A DNA stretch of 64,000 nt from assembly GCA_008727115.1 (NCBI GenBank), contig CP044131.1, positions 682,001-746,000 on the forward strand, given 5' to 3'. The notes under the pieces are model-generated. The model was not told the origin of the DNA. It saw nothing but the letters and a program-made list of their open reading frames with translations, and ran no database searches. This DNA comes from Comamonas testosteroni (GTDB taxonomy: Bacteria; Pseudomonadota; Gammaproteobacteria; Burkholderiales; Burkholderiaceae_C). A program made the translations under genes and the position numbers. Position 1 is the first letter of the stretch, and every line of letters starts with the position of its first letter. This document shows, piece after piece, positions 53,356 through 61,178 of the stretch.

Positions 53356-55586
53356 TGGGCATGGCAATCTGCTTCAAATGTGGTTCCGCGAAGTCCGGCG
53401 CACTAGTCGCCTGCCGGAGCTGTAATGCTACCCCGCGCGCGAAAAGCGAGTACGCCGTTTCGCTCGCTCTGTCCGACCACCTGTCGTCCAACAATCAGCT
53501 TGCGCAATACAGCCACGAGTTGCGCAACGGCCAGAAGCTGTCCGTCCCGCGTGAAGCACTCGTGCAGGCGCTCGACGCGCTGAAAGATCCGCAACTTCTG
53601 GCAATGTTACGCGCCCAATGTTCTCCCTCTTCGCCTTCGCCTTCGCCTTCCACGAACTTAGCCAATCAAAAATCGGTTGACCCAACGCTAGTGTCTTTAA
53701 TGGCGCAAAAAATCAACCAATATCCAATTCTCCTGCAGGACAATACCCTGCTTCCCCAATTGGATGTGCAGTTCGAAGTTGTATTCGACGCGATGGCAAA
53801 AACTCATTCGCTACAACAGATCGTCGATGAATGTTTCCGACGGGCATTTCCTCCTGATGGAATTCCAAAATCCAGACAAATTGCACCATCGGTAACCAGT
53901 CAACGCTCAACCACGGCATCAATTCCGAGCAAGTCAACGCCTTGCCTAATAACAACCGCACTACACCAATCGGCGTTTGCAGTCTTGGGCGTGACGACCC
54001 GCGACGACCGCAGGCGCATCGTCGAGTTGGCGGAAGAGAAGTCGCTGGAACTGGATCACGATGTTTGCCAGAAGGCGCGCTCCGACCTGACCAACCCGCG
54101 CACCCGCTTGAGCGCGGAGGTCGCATGGCTTCCCGGCGTCTCGCCGCGCAAGGCGTCCCAATTGGTCGAGAACCTGCTCCACGACCCGATGGCCCTCAGG
54201 GAGGAATCGGGACTGCCCACGCTGGCCCACCTGAATCTGTTGGCTGCCGCGTTCGAAGCCGTGGATGGCAAGCACGATGCGGACGACCTAGCCGAGTTCA
54301 TTGTAGAGGCCGCCTACCTCGCCGAGGAGTTATCCCCGGAGGAGGTGCTGCGCGACATCAATGAGGATCGGGCGGTGTCCGGCTTTCCGGAAGTGCGCGC
54401 GCTCGACCAGATCGAAGCCGAACTGACGGAGCGCAAACGGTACTACCGGGGTGCCATCAAGGATGCGCTCGACCGACTGCCGCCGATGACGCTCGTTCAG
54501 GTGATGACTGAAACGGTGGACAGCGTGACTTCCGGCGGTGAAGATCATGCGCCCGGGCTGATCGATGACCTTGTTGACAGCTACGAGGTGGAAACCCAAG
54601 GCATCCTGCAAAAGGAGGCCGAGAACGTCCACAAGCTCATCAAGGTCGCGAGAGACCATGCGGGCTCTGGTGAGGCGGCCGTCAAGCCGTATGTGGACAA
54701 GCTCGATGCGGTCGCCCGCAACTGGGACAAGATCGCGCAGCCCATCCAGCTGAGTTCGAAGGCGCGCGGCATCGACCACGAGGCAAGCCGCGACTTGGCC
54801 TACGAGATTCGCAGCCTCGCCATTGACCTGTTCAACAAGCACGACATGCTCACCCAGTCGCAACGACTGACCGGGCTGATTCAGGAGCTTTTCGCCGAAG
54901 TTCCTGAAATCGCGGATCGGGTCGAGGAGGATGCGGAGGCGCTCGCTGACATTTTTCAGCAGCGCAAGCAGGCCTCGGCCCGCAGGGACGAGTGGGCGCG
55001 AGAGATCACATACCGCGCCGAGATTGGGGTGATGTTCAAGGACACCTTGAGCATCTCGCCCCAGGGTGTGTCATGGAAGGGCCAGAACTTCCCGCTCGAT
55101 TCGATCACCCGCGTTCGCTGGGGCGGTGTGAGCCACTCCGTCAACGGCATCCCCACGGGGACGACCTACACGATTGCGTTCGGCAACCGGAATTCCGAAG
55201 CGGTCGTGGAACTGAAGAAGCAGGGCATCTACTCCACATTCATCGACAAGCTCTGGCGGGCGGTCTGCGTGCGTCTGCTCACCGAGATGCTCGAAGCCTT
55301 GAAAGAAGGGCGCAGCCTGCACTTCGGCGACGCGCTCCTGCACGACGATGGCATCACGCTGGTAAAGCGCAAGTTCCTCGGCTCCAACGAGCAGGTTCGT
55401 TGCTCATGGGATCGAGTCCACGTGTGGAGCGCCGATGGTTCGTTTTGCATTGGTGCCAAGGACGACAAGAAGATCAATGCCGGGATTTCCTACATCCACG
55501 GAGCGAACACCCACGTCTTGGAGCAGGCCATCCGCATGGGCTTCAAGAAGCCGGGACTGCGCCGTTTGAGCGAACTGTTGCAGTAA
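53355..55586 (+). CDS. Large zinc-knuckle/J-like/PH-like scaffold protein
   Basis: 743 residues; ATG overlaps the previous stop (TAATG). Residues 6-23: CFKC-x10-CRSC, a four-Cys zinc knuckle. Residues about 205-262: AFAVLGV, RRRIVELAEEKSLELD and LTNPRTRLSAEVAWLPG follow the helix I/II/III pattern of a J-domain, but there is no HPD. Residues about 265-545 are helical. The last 190 residues (VMFKDTLSISPQGVSWKGQN; DALLHDDGITLVKRKFLG) look like two PH-like beta domains. The linker 95-200 is AT-rich and Ser/Pro-rich. Probably the co-chaperone or scaffold of the Hsp70. Confidence 0.7.
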   Translation: MGMAICFKCGSAKSGALVACRSCNATPRAKSEYAVSLALSDHLSSNNQLAQYSHELRNGQKLSVPREALVQALDALKDPQLLAMLRAQCSPSSPSPSPSTNLANQKSVDPTLVSLMAQKINQYPILLQDNTLLPQLDVQFEVVFDAMAKTHSLQQIVDECFRRAFPPDGIPKSRQIAPSVTSQRSTTASIPSKSTPCLITTALHQSAFAVLGVTTRDDRRRIVELAEEKSLELDHDVCQKARSDLTNPRTRLSAEVAWLPGVSPRKASQLVENLLHDPMALREESGLPTLAHLNLLAAAFEAVDGKHDADDLAEFIVEAAYLAEELSPEEVLRDINEDRAVSGFPEVRALDQIEAELTERKRYYRGAIKDALDRLPPMTLVQVMTETVDSVTSGGEDHAPGLIDDLVDSYEVETQGILQKEAENVHKLIKVARDHAGSGEAAVKPYVDKLDAVARNWDKIAQPIQLSSKARGIDHEASRDLAYEIRSLAIDLFNKHDMLTQSQRLTGLIQELFAEVPEIADRVEEDAEALADIFQQRKQASARRDEWAREITYRAEIGVMFKDTLSISPQGVSWKGQNFPLDSITRVRWGGVSHSVNGIPTGTTYTIAFGNRNSEAVVELKKQGIYSTFIDKLWRAVCVRLLTEMLEALKEGRSLHFGDALLHDDGITLVKRKFLGSNEQVRCSWDRVHVWSADGSFCIGAKDDKKINAGISYIHGANTHVLEQAIRMGFKKPGLRRLSELLQ

Positions 55587-55616
55587 TTCAACCAAGCATC
55601 CAGCGGAGCAGCATTT

Positions 55617-56261
55617 ATGGGATTCCTGTCCAACCTATTCGGGGGCAACAAAGAAGACAAGGCGCTGCGGGAAGCAATGGCGCACATCCACCGCATCCTG
55701 GACGATGAGCAGTTTCAACTGGAACTTGTGCATCCGGCGATGAAGGCGATGCTGGAGTCCGCCCCGGCCTACGACAAAGACCCAAATGGCACCGGGCCAT
55801 TTGGCTTCACAGAAACCAACCCGATCCCGGTGAACGGGCCAATCGGCCAGTTGGCCTATCTGTCCAGACTCGAAACGCAGTCGGGCCAGCGCATCCTGTT
55901 CCACCGCCTCGGAGCAATCGGCACAGTGGATGTATTCGAGGCAGCGTCATTCAACGGAGCCGAGTGGTTCATTCTGTTTGTCGACCTCTACCATCCCCGG
56001 CGCTCGCGCCTCACGCCGGACGGTTTCCGGTTCACGAAGGACGTCGCCCAGTTTTCCGGATTCCACAAGTTCTGCGAGAACTTTCCCTACGACTTCGTCG
56101 AGAAGAAGGCATCCCAGCGCGAGTCAGGCTTGAGTATGGCGTACATCGCCATCAGCAAGGTGTCCGACCAAATCCAGAATGGTGTTTTCAACAGGCCGCT
56201 GGCCCACAAGGCCAAGCTCGAACTCGTGAAGAGCCGCCTGTCGAGCGTGCAAACCCAGTAG
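55617..56261 (+). CDS. Hypothetical soluble protein of the chaperone cassette
   Basis: 214 residues. It starts MGFLSNLFGGNKEDKALREA, a short amphipathic start seen in several peripheral membrane proteins, and has a mixed alpha/beta core (LAYLSRLETQSGQRILFHRL, EWFILFVDLYHPRRSRL). Not recognised. No signal peptide. It lies 30 bases after the scaffold gene, and another gene follows within 8 bases. Confidence 0.7.
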   Translation: MGFLSNLFGGNKEDKALREAMAHIHRILDDEQFQLELVHPAMKAMLESAPAYDKDPNGTGPFGFTETNPIPVNGPIGQLAYLSRLETQSGQRILFHRLGAIGTVDVFEAASFNGAEWFILFVDLYHPRRSRLTPDGFRFTKDVAQFSGFHKFCENFPYDFVEKKASQRESGLSMAYIAISKVSDQIQNGVFNRPLAHKAKLELVKSRLSSVQTQ

Positions 56262-56269
56262 GCATGCCC

Positions 56270-56758
56270 ATGACAAAAATTCTTCTGGCGACGCTCGCCT
56301 CGATGATCGGCCTTCAGGCAACGCCTGCTCTGGCCGAGAACTATGAGGTGAACCTGACCCGCAAGGGCAGCAGTGTTTACAAGATCGACAGCAAGGACAT
56401 CATCATCCAGGCGCGCTCCTGCTACGTCTATGCCTACTCCGAGGAGGCGATCTTCAAAACGTCCGGCTACGGCGGCGAGGTCATCTTCTTCGACAGCAAG
56501 GACAAGTGCGACGTGAAGGCGGTTTTTGGCCTGTCGAAGCAGAAGCCGAGCAAATACGTGGTGACGGTCAGCCGTGAGGACGATGACTGGTATGAGGTCT
56601 TCGGAACGAACTCGTACATCAAAACGTCGAGCTGTCTGTCCCTCGCTCTCGGCGAGGAGGGCTACCTGACGATCTCGCCCTCCGGCTTTGGCAGGCTGCG
56701 CTTCAAGGACGGCGACGACTGCATGGTCGAAGGCGTTTACACCAAGCTGCGGCTTTGA
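56270..56758 (+). CDS. Secreted hypothetical protein
   Basis: Start ATG at 56270 with AGG seven bases upstream (ATG 56264 also possible). 162 residues with a clear signal peptide (MTKILLATLASMIGLQATPA, cleavage after ALA). The mature part is beta-rich with four Cys (ARSCYVYAYS, KDKCDV, SSCLSL, GDDCMVEG), fit for two disulfides in the periplasm. Family unknown. Confidence 0.72.
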   Translation: MTKILLATLASMIGLQATPALAENYEVNLTRKGSSVYKIDSKDIIIQARSCYVYAYSEEAIFKTSGYGGEVIFFDSKDKCDVKAVFGLSKQKPSKYVVTVSREDDDWYEVFGTNSYIKTSSCLSLALGEEGYLTISPSGFGRLRFKDGDDCMVEGVYTKLRL

Positions 56759-56775
56759 AATGAGGGTCAGAGGCC

Positions 56776-57822
56776 GTGGCTGACGATAAGCAGAACGGAA
56801 ACGCCAAAGGCTTCTCCGATCTTTCGACACTCATCTCGGATGTCGAAGACAACCGTCCTGCCAGCAAACCCGCGCCCCAAGTCGCCCCGTCGCAGAGCAC
56901 TTCACCGCCGCCAGAACCTCCGCCCGCGCGAGCCGAGGAAGCCCCGGTCGCATCCGCCGCGCCTCAGCCGCCCAAGGGAAAGAGCGACAGCTCTTCAGAT
57001 GTGACCACCGGCAAGTGGATGGTCGGCATCGGATTGGGCATTGGACTGCTGCTCATCCTCTTCGTCAACGCGAGCAAGAACAAATCCACCCGTTCGATGG
57101 AAACCGCGGTTGCGCCAGCACTCACCACGGCTGTCCCCGCCTATCAGCCGCCAACTCCCGCGCCGGCGACGCCGAGGCAGCAGCCTGCCCAAGAGGCCGT
57201 CATCCAGCGAAGCGCGGCCACGGAATCGGTGGAAGTGCTCGGCCAACAGATTATGTTCTCGAATCCAATCGGCTATTGCACGCCGGGCAGATCGCCGCGC
57301 GAAGTTGAGTTGATGGACTTGGCGAGGCGTTCCATGGGCGAAGGCTCACGCCTTGTGCATGCGGCAGTCCGTTGCACGGAACTGGAGGACTATCGCCAGG
57401 GGCGCAGAGACATGCTGGATCACTGGCTGCAAATCCAGCTTCTCGGCCCGAAGGGGAATTTCCAGCGAATCGAGATACCACGAGAGGCATTCCTGTCTGG
57501 CCTTTCCAAGTCGAGTCCACGGGTGAACGCCGCCGAACTCAATCAGCGGCTGAAGACGTCGTTCGAGAACAGCGACATCAGCCTGTCCGACATGAAGTTT
57601 GAGCCGATTGGGCGTGACGGGAATGCGGTCTATTTCTCGATGCGGATGAGCATGACTGTCGGCGAAATCAACCGACCGGTCTCGGGGATCAGCGGGATCA
57701 CGCTCCTGAACTCACTGCCGCTCTCGATCAATGTGTACGAGGGAACCGGCTCGCCGCAAAGCCGAGACCAGTTGCAGGCTGTCCAGCAGGAGCTGCTGAA
57801 CAGCCTCCTCACCGAGAACTGA
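56776..57822 (+). CDS. Single-pass Pro-rich membrane protein with KGFxxLSxLxSDV motif (paralogue 2)
   Basis: GTG start with AGAGG upstream; 348 residues. N-terminal motif KGFSDLSTLISDVE (about 11-24) matches the 52444 product, as does the membrane helix set-up (GKWMVGIGLGIGLLLILFVN). The C-terminal domain differs: it has YCTPGRSPREVELMDLARRS and a beta-rich end. So the two proteins share a cytosolic tag, linker and helix but carry different outer domains. Confidence 0.78.
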   Translation: MADDKQNGNAKGFSDLSTLISDVEDNRPASKPAPQVAPSQSTSPPPEPPPARAEEAPVASAAPQPPKGKSDSSSDVTTGKWMVGIGLGIGLLLILFVNASKNKSTRSMETAVAPALTTAVPAYQPPTPAPATPRQQPAQEAVIQRSAATESVEVLGQQIMFSNPIGYCTPGRSPREVELMDLARRSMGEGSRLVHAAVRCTELEDYRQGRRDMLDHWLQIQLLGPKGNFQRIEIPREAFLSGLSKSSPRVNAAELNQRLKTSFENSDISLSDMKFEPIGRDGNAVYFSMRMSMTVGEINRPVSGISGITLLNSLPLSINVYEGTGSPQSRDQLQAVQQELLNSLLTEN

Positions 57823-58475
57823 TGATGAAAAGAGCGAAAGCAATCCTCTCCACCGTGTTCTTCTGCTTGCTGGCATCGGTCGCCTTGTCGGCGGCCGCAC
57901 AGACGACCGGGTACACGAAGCTCAACGTCAAGGGGCGAGTTCAGCTTGAGGTTCCAAGCGACTGGACAATCAGCGATGCGGAACAGCGCAGGCGCGTCAA
58001 GGAATTTTCAGAGAAGATCACCGGAGTCGCCATCGAGCATGTGGCATCGCTTTCGGCGCAATCCTATCCCGCACCCTCACGCGCCTTTGTCCGGGTGTCG
58101 TTCATTCCGATGGAACCGCCGCTCACTCAGGCGGATGTCCGCCAGGAAGTTCAGGCCAACAAACAGCAGGTGTTGAGGGATCTGGCTGATACATGGCGGG
58201 AAGAAGCTCCGGCCATGTGGGCCGGCATGGCGAAGTACGGAGTGAAAGAAGTGGGGCGTCCACGTTTTGCCGTCGAGATCATCGGCGGCCAGACTGCTTT
58301 GATCATCAGCTACGGGCGTACCTCCACGGCCAATGCAGCAGAGACCATGAGGGTCACTCAATACCATGTGCCGCTGGGCGCTGAAAAAGCCTTGATCACG
58401 CTTTCGCACATTGAAGGCGATCCGCAGGCAACAGCAGCGCAAAACCGTTTGAAAAGCAGCATCGTGATTCGATAA
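57822..58475 (+). CDS. Secreted hypothetical protein
   Basis: 217 residues; ATG overlaps the previous stop (TGATG). Signal peptide in the first 27 residues (FFCLLASVALSAAAQ). The mature part GRVQLEVPSDWTISD and LITLSHIEGD has the PsbP/Mog1-like sandwich look of periplasmic 'lipoprotein-like' proteins. That is a weak, visual similarity. Function unknown. Confidence 0.7.
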   Translation: MMKRAKAILSTVFFCLLASVALSAAAQTTGYTKLNVKGRVQLEVPSDWTISDAEQRRRVKEFSEKITGVAIEHVASLSAQSYPAPSRAFVRVSFIPMEPPLTQADVRQEVQANKQQVLRDLADTWREEAPAMWAGMAKYGVKEVGRPRFAVEIIGGQTALIISYGRTSTANAAETMRVTQYHVPLGAEKALITLSHIEGDPQATAAQNRLKSSIVIR

Positions 58476-58493
58476 GAAGAACAGGAGCATTCA

Positions 58494-59120
58494 GTGGCCT
58501 ACGAAGATCCCAACGCCCCATCGGTCGCCACCAGCGGCTATGCCCAGCAGTCAACCTCGCCCGTTGATCAAAGCAAGGCGTTTCTTGGAGGGCAGCATCA
58601 CCCTTGGCGGCGACTGTTTGCACGCACGGTCGATATCTGCACGGCGGGTCTCGTGCTGTTCATGATCTTGATTTTTGCTTTCAGCGCGACGATGCCTGAA
58701 CAGGCGGCGGGTTTCGTCAAGGCCATTGAGAACCCCATCATCGCCAGCGTCGTGCTGTACCTGATCTGGCTGCCTGCCGAGGCGCTTCTGCTTTCGTTGT
58801 TCGGAACCACCCCGGCAAAGTGGCTGTTCGGCATCCGGGTCGCACATGCGGACGGCAACGTGCTTTCCTTCTCAGAATCGCTGAACCGCTCTTTTCTGGT
58901 CTTTGTTCAAGGCGTGGGGCTGGGTATTCCATTCGTCGCGCTGTTCACGCAACTGTTCGCGTATCGGCGGCTCACGAAGACCGGCACGACGCTGTGGGAC
59001 ACATCCAGCAGCGCGGTGGTGCTCCACAAGAAGTGGGGCGTGTTTCGCGCGCTCGTATGCACAGCCGCCGTTTTCGTCGTACTGATTCTGATCAGCGCCT
59101 TGAACGCGGCAGGCAAGTGA
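58494..59120 (+). CDS. RDD family membrane protein with MAYEDPNAPS tag
   Basis: GTG start with AGGAG. 208 residues. PWRRLFARTVDICTAGLVL contains the R...D pair of RDD proteins, and GTTPAKWLFGIRVAHADGNVL is the second family signature. Three to four membrane helices. The first ten residues, MAYEDPNAPS, are identical to those of the next gene. RDD proteins are linked to ion transport in some cases, but the role here is unknown. Confidence 0.82.
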   Translation: MAYEDPNAPSVATSGYAQQSTSPVDQSKAFLGGQHHPWRRLFARTVDICTAGLVLFMILIFAFSATMPEQAAGFVKAIENPIIASVVLYLIWLPAEALLLSLFGTTPAKWLFGIRVAHADGNVLSFSESLNRSFLVFVQGVGLGIPFVALFTQLFAYRRLTKTGTTLWDTSSSAVVLHKKWGVFRALVCTAAVFVVLILISALNAAGK

Positions 59121-59141
59121 TAACCAACAAAGGAGGAACCC

Positions 59142-59426
59142 ATGGCCTACGAAGACCCCAACGCGCCGTCACAGCCCCAGACGCCCGCGCCTGTCACAGC
59201 AGCACCTGCTGCCACGCCTGAAAAGAAGTCCGGCTCATGGGACTGGCTCTGGCCGTCCATTGTCGCGGTCATCATCGTCAAGTTGTTCGGCCTTGTCGGC
59301 GGACTGGTCACCTTTGGCTGCTACTACTGGCTCAAGCCCAAGCTGGGCACGTGGGGCGCGGTTGCTGCCTCCGGCGTCATCGGCGTGGTGGTTGCCATCG
59401 GCTTCTTGGCGATGATTCGTAGCTGA
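59142..59426 (+). CDS. Small two-helix membrane protein with MAYEDPNAPS tag
   Basis: 94 residues with AGGAGG before the ATG. Starts with the same ten residues as the RDD protein, then a Pro/Ala linker and two membrane helices (WPSIVAVIIVKLFGLVGGLV; AVAASGVIGVVVAIGFLAMI). Last gene of the plus-strand cassette; it ends 66 bases before the stop of the convergent nucleotidyltransferase gene. Confidence 0.72.
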   Translation: MAYEDPNAPSQPQTPAPVTAAPAATPEKKSGSWDWLWPSIVAVIIVKLFGLVGGLVTFGCYYWLKPKLGTWGAVAASGVIGVVVAIGFLAMIRS

Positions 59427-59492
59427 CCCTCCCCGCTGAACAACGCTGCATCCGAAGCTCTTTGATGCTGAATCATCCAGCGCGCCAACAGC

Positions 59493-60038
59493 TCAAGCAG
59501 TCGAACGACCGGCATTCCTTGCCCACCGCCGTATCGTCGCCCGCAAGGTCTGCTGCGCCTTGGCATCGAGGGGCATGTTGTCCACGAGTGCCAGGGCGGC
59601 TTCCAGGTTCACATAGCCGTACTGCAGCAGTGCAATGCAGAACTCCCGATCCTTCTCTCGTGCGGCCACAACCTTGGCGAGGAAGAGGTCGAGAACGTCC
59701 AGACAGTAGCCAATCCGATCCTGCGTATTGCGGTTCTGGATGCGATGCACGCGCTGCATCCAGCCCGCTGGCAGGCACGCCGTTTCCGGCCCAACACCTT
59801 GGGCGTAGTAGCCGTAGGTTTCGTGGAACTGCGAGCCTTCGCCGATGGCGCCGTCGATTCTGTCGGCCAGCTCTGGTGCCTGCAGGGGATAGATGTCCGC
59901 TTCCATGGACACCGTGAACACGTCCTCGGGCCTGGGCACCGCGCCCAGGATGGACTGGCTGCCAACGATGACAAATTCGTACTGGTCGGTGATGTCACCG
60001 CTGGCACGAATGATGTGCTCCAGCTCTTCGCGCGTCAT
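59493..60038 (-). CDS. DUF6036-like nucleotidyltransferase, partner of the XRE gene
   Basis: 181 residues. FVIVGSQSILG followed by VSMEADIYP matches the GS...D/E-x-D pattern of minimal nucleotidyltransferases (DUF6036). FHETYGYYAQGVGPETACLP and REKDREFC are further conserved-looking blocks. Its ATG overlaps the XRE stop (ATGA). An HTH plus NTase pair resembles toxin-antitoxin or abortive-infection modules (AbiEi/AbiEii-like arrangement), but that is inference. Confidence 0.65.
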   Translation of the reverse strand: MTREELEHIIRASGDITDQYEFVIVGSQSILGAVPRPEDVFTVSMEADIYPLQAPELADRIDGAIGEGSQFHETYGYYAQGVGPETACLPAGWMQRVHRIQNRNTQDRIGYCLDVLDLFLAKVVAAREKDREFCIALLQYGYVNLEAALALVDNMPLDAKAQQTLRATIRRWARNAGRSTA

Positions 60039-60721
60039 GGTTGCTCCTCGGGCGCATCGCCCAGCTCATCGCCGAATGCAATCCCCTTCTTGAGTTCGCT
60101 CACCTGCTGCAGGATGGCCTGACGGGTCTCGGGCGGCAGGATCGTGACCAGCGGTGATGCCTGGCGCAGCTGCTGCGCGCGGCGGGTGCGGGCCAACACC
60201 TTGCGCCAGGCACCCGCCTTCAGGATGTCCTCCCACTCACGCCACAAGGCTGCAGAGCGAACATCTCCAGTAGCCAGCCAGCGCTGGAGCGTGTCCTTTG
60301 CCTGCTGAACCTGAGCAGGGTCGGCCTTGGCCAGCCGCACGGCTTCTTCATGCAGGGCCAGGCTTTGCAAGTCCTGCAGCTGGTGCCTGGTTGGGTCGGC
60401 GCGCACGCGCACATGCACCACGGGCGCGGGATGCCGGGAACGTGCGGCGGCGGAGCCCGCAGGCGCCGGTTGCAAGACATCGCCTGCCAGCAACGCCAGA
60501 TCGCCACCAACGCCCAAAATGGACATGACGCGCAGGTAGGTGCCGATGGATGGTGCGGGGTCGCCCGACTCGACCGCGCGCAGGGTGTTGCGCGTCATGC
60601 CTGCGCGCGCCGCAAGCTCTACCGTGCCCAGGCGCTGGGTCTTGCGCAGGCGCTTGAGACGGTCGCCAAGCTGCAGAAGCAGTTGGCGTTCAAGGAGGGC
60701 GTACGATTCATGAGCGCTCAT
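60035..60721 (-). CDS. XRE-family transcriptional regulator
   Basis: 228 residues. Helix-turn-helix at about 15-75: LGDRLKRLRKTQRLGTVELA, NTLRAVESGDPAPSIGTYLR. The C-terminal 150 residues are helical and basic, with no known enzyme motif. The start codon lies only about three bases from the predicted transcription start, so the mRNA may be nearly leaderless. Probably represses its own operon through the dyad directly upstream. Confidence 0.82.
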   Translation of the reverse strand: MSAHESYALLERQLLLQLGDRLKRLRKTQRLGTVELAARAGMTRNTLRAVESGDPAPSIGTYLRVMSILGVGGDLALLAGDVLQPAPAGSAAARSRHPAPVVHVRVRADPTRHQLQDLQSLALHEEAVRLAKADPAQVQQAKDTLQRWLATGDVRSAALWREWEDILKAGAWRKVLARTRRAQQLRQASPLVTILPPETRQAILQQVSELKKGIAFGDELGDAPEEQP

Positions 60722-60722
60722 T

Positions 60723-60770
60723 TGATCATAAATTTAACCAAATTCGTTTTTTTGGTCAACTTATTGATCA
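60723..60770 (-). promoter_or_regulatory. Promoter with 20-bp dyad operator for the XRE/NTase pair
   Basis: Imperfect inverted repeat of 20-bp arms (60723-60742 and 60751-60770), 16 of 20 matching, both ending in TGATCA. On the minus strand it contains -35 TTGACC, a 17-base spacer and -10 TAAATT. The dyad covers the whole promoter. Confidence 0.7.
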
Positions 60771-61170
60771 TTTCACAGATGCGCCGTACGAACCTCCCTA
60801 ACAACCTTGTATCCCCCGTCCCAGTATCACGACAAGGTCAGCTTGGCTGGGCTGCACTACCTGAACTGCTACAGGCTGTCCAAGAATGCGCCAGCCGTGG
60901 CCACGCAGTGGTCGAAGCTCTGCGATTCCGCCAGGGCATCAACCCAGACCAAGAGAGGGTTCGGAGCGCGGAGGTTTTGGACGCACTGCCACAGTGCTGC
61001 GGACGGCCCAGATCGACTCAGGAGCCGCACGCATACTTCTGCCCGAATAACCTGCTTTTCTCTTGCCATAGTGCCGACGGGCTGTATTGGTGCTGCTGTG
61101 ACCGAATAGCGCAGCTATTTCCTTTTGGGTTAACCCATCCACACGGGCATTGGCAACAGCCTGATGTCGA

Positions 61171-61178
61171 GTGCTATA
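61171..61178. repeat. Target site duplication, left
   Basis: GTGCTATA, identical to 62644-62651; 8 bp is the usual size for ISL3-family elements. Confidence 0.88.

Noticed and set aside
47906-59426. Identity with the known transmissible heat-resistance/protein quality control locus
   Set aside because: No ClpK, small heat shock protein, FtsH or DegP-type genes; the gene set is different.
60807-61109. A 100-codon plus-strand frame left of the IS
   Set aside because: Mostly antisense to the integrase C-terminal fragment.
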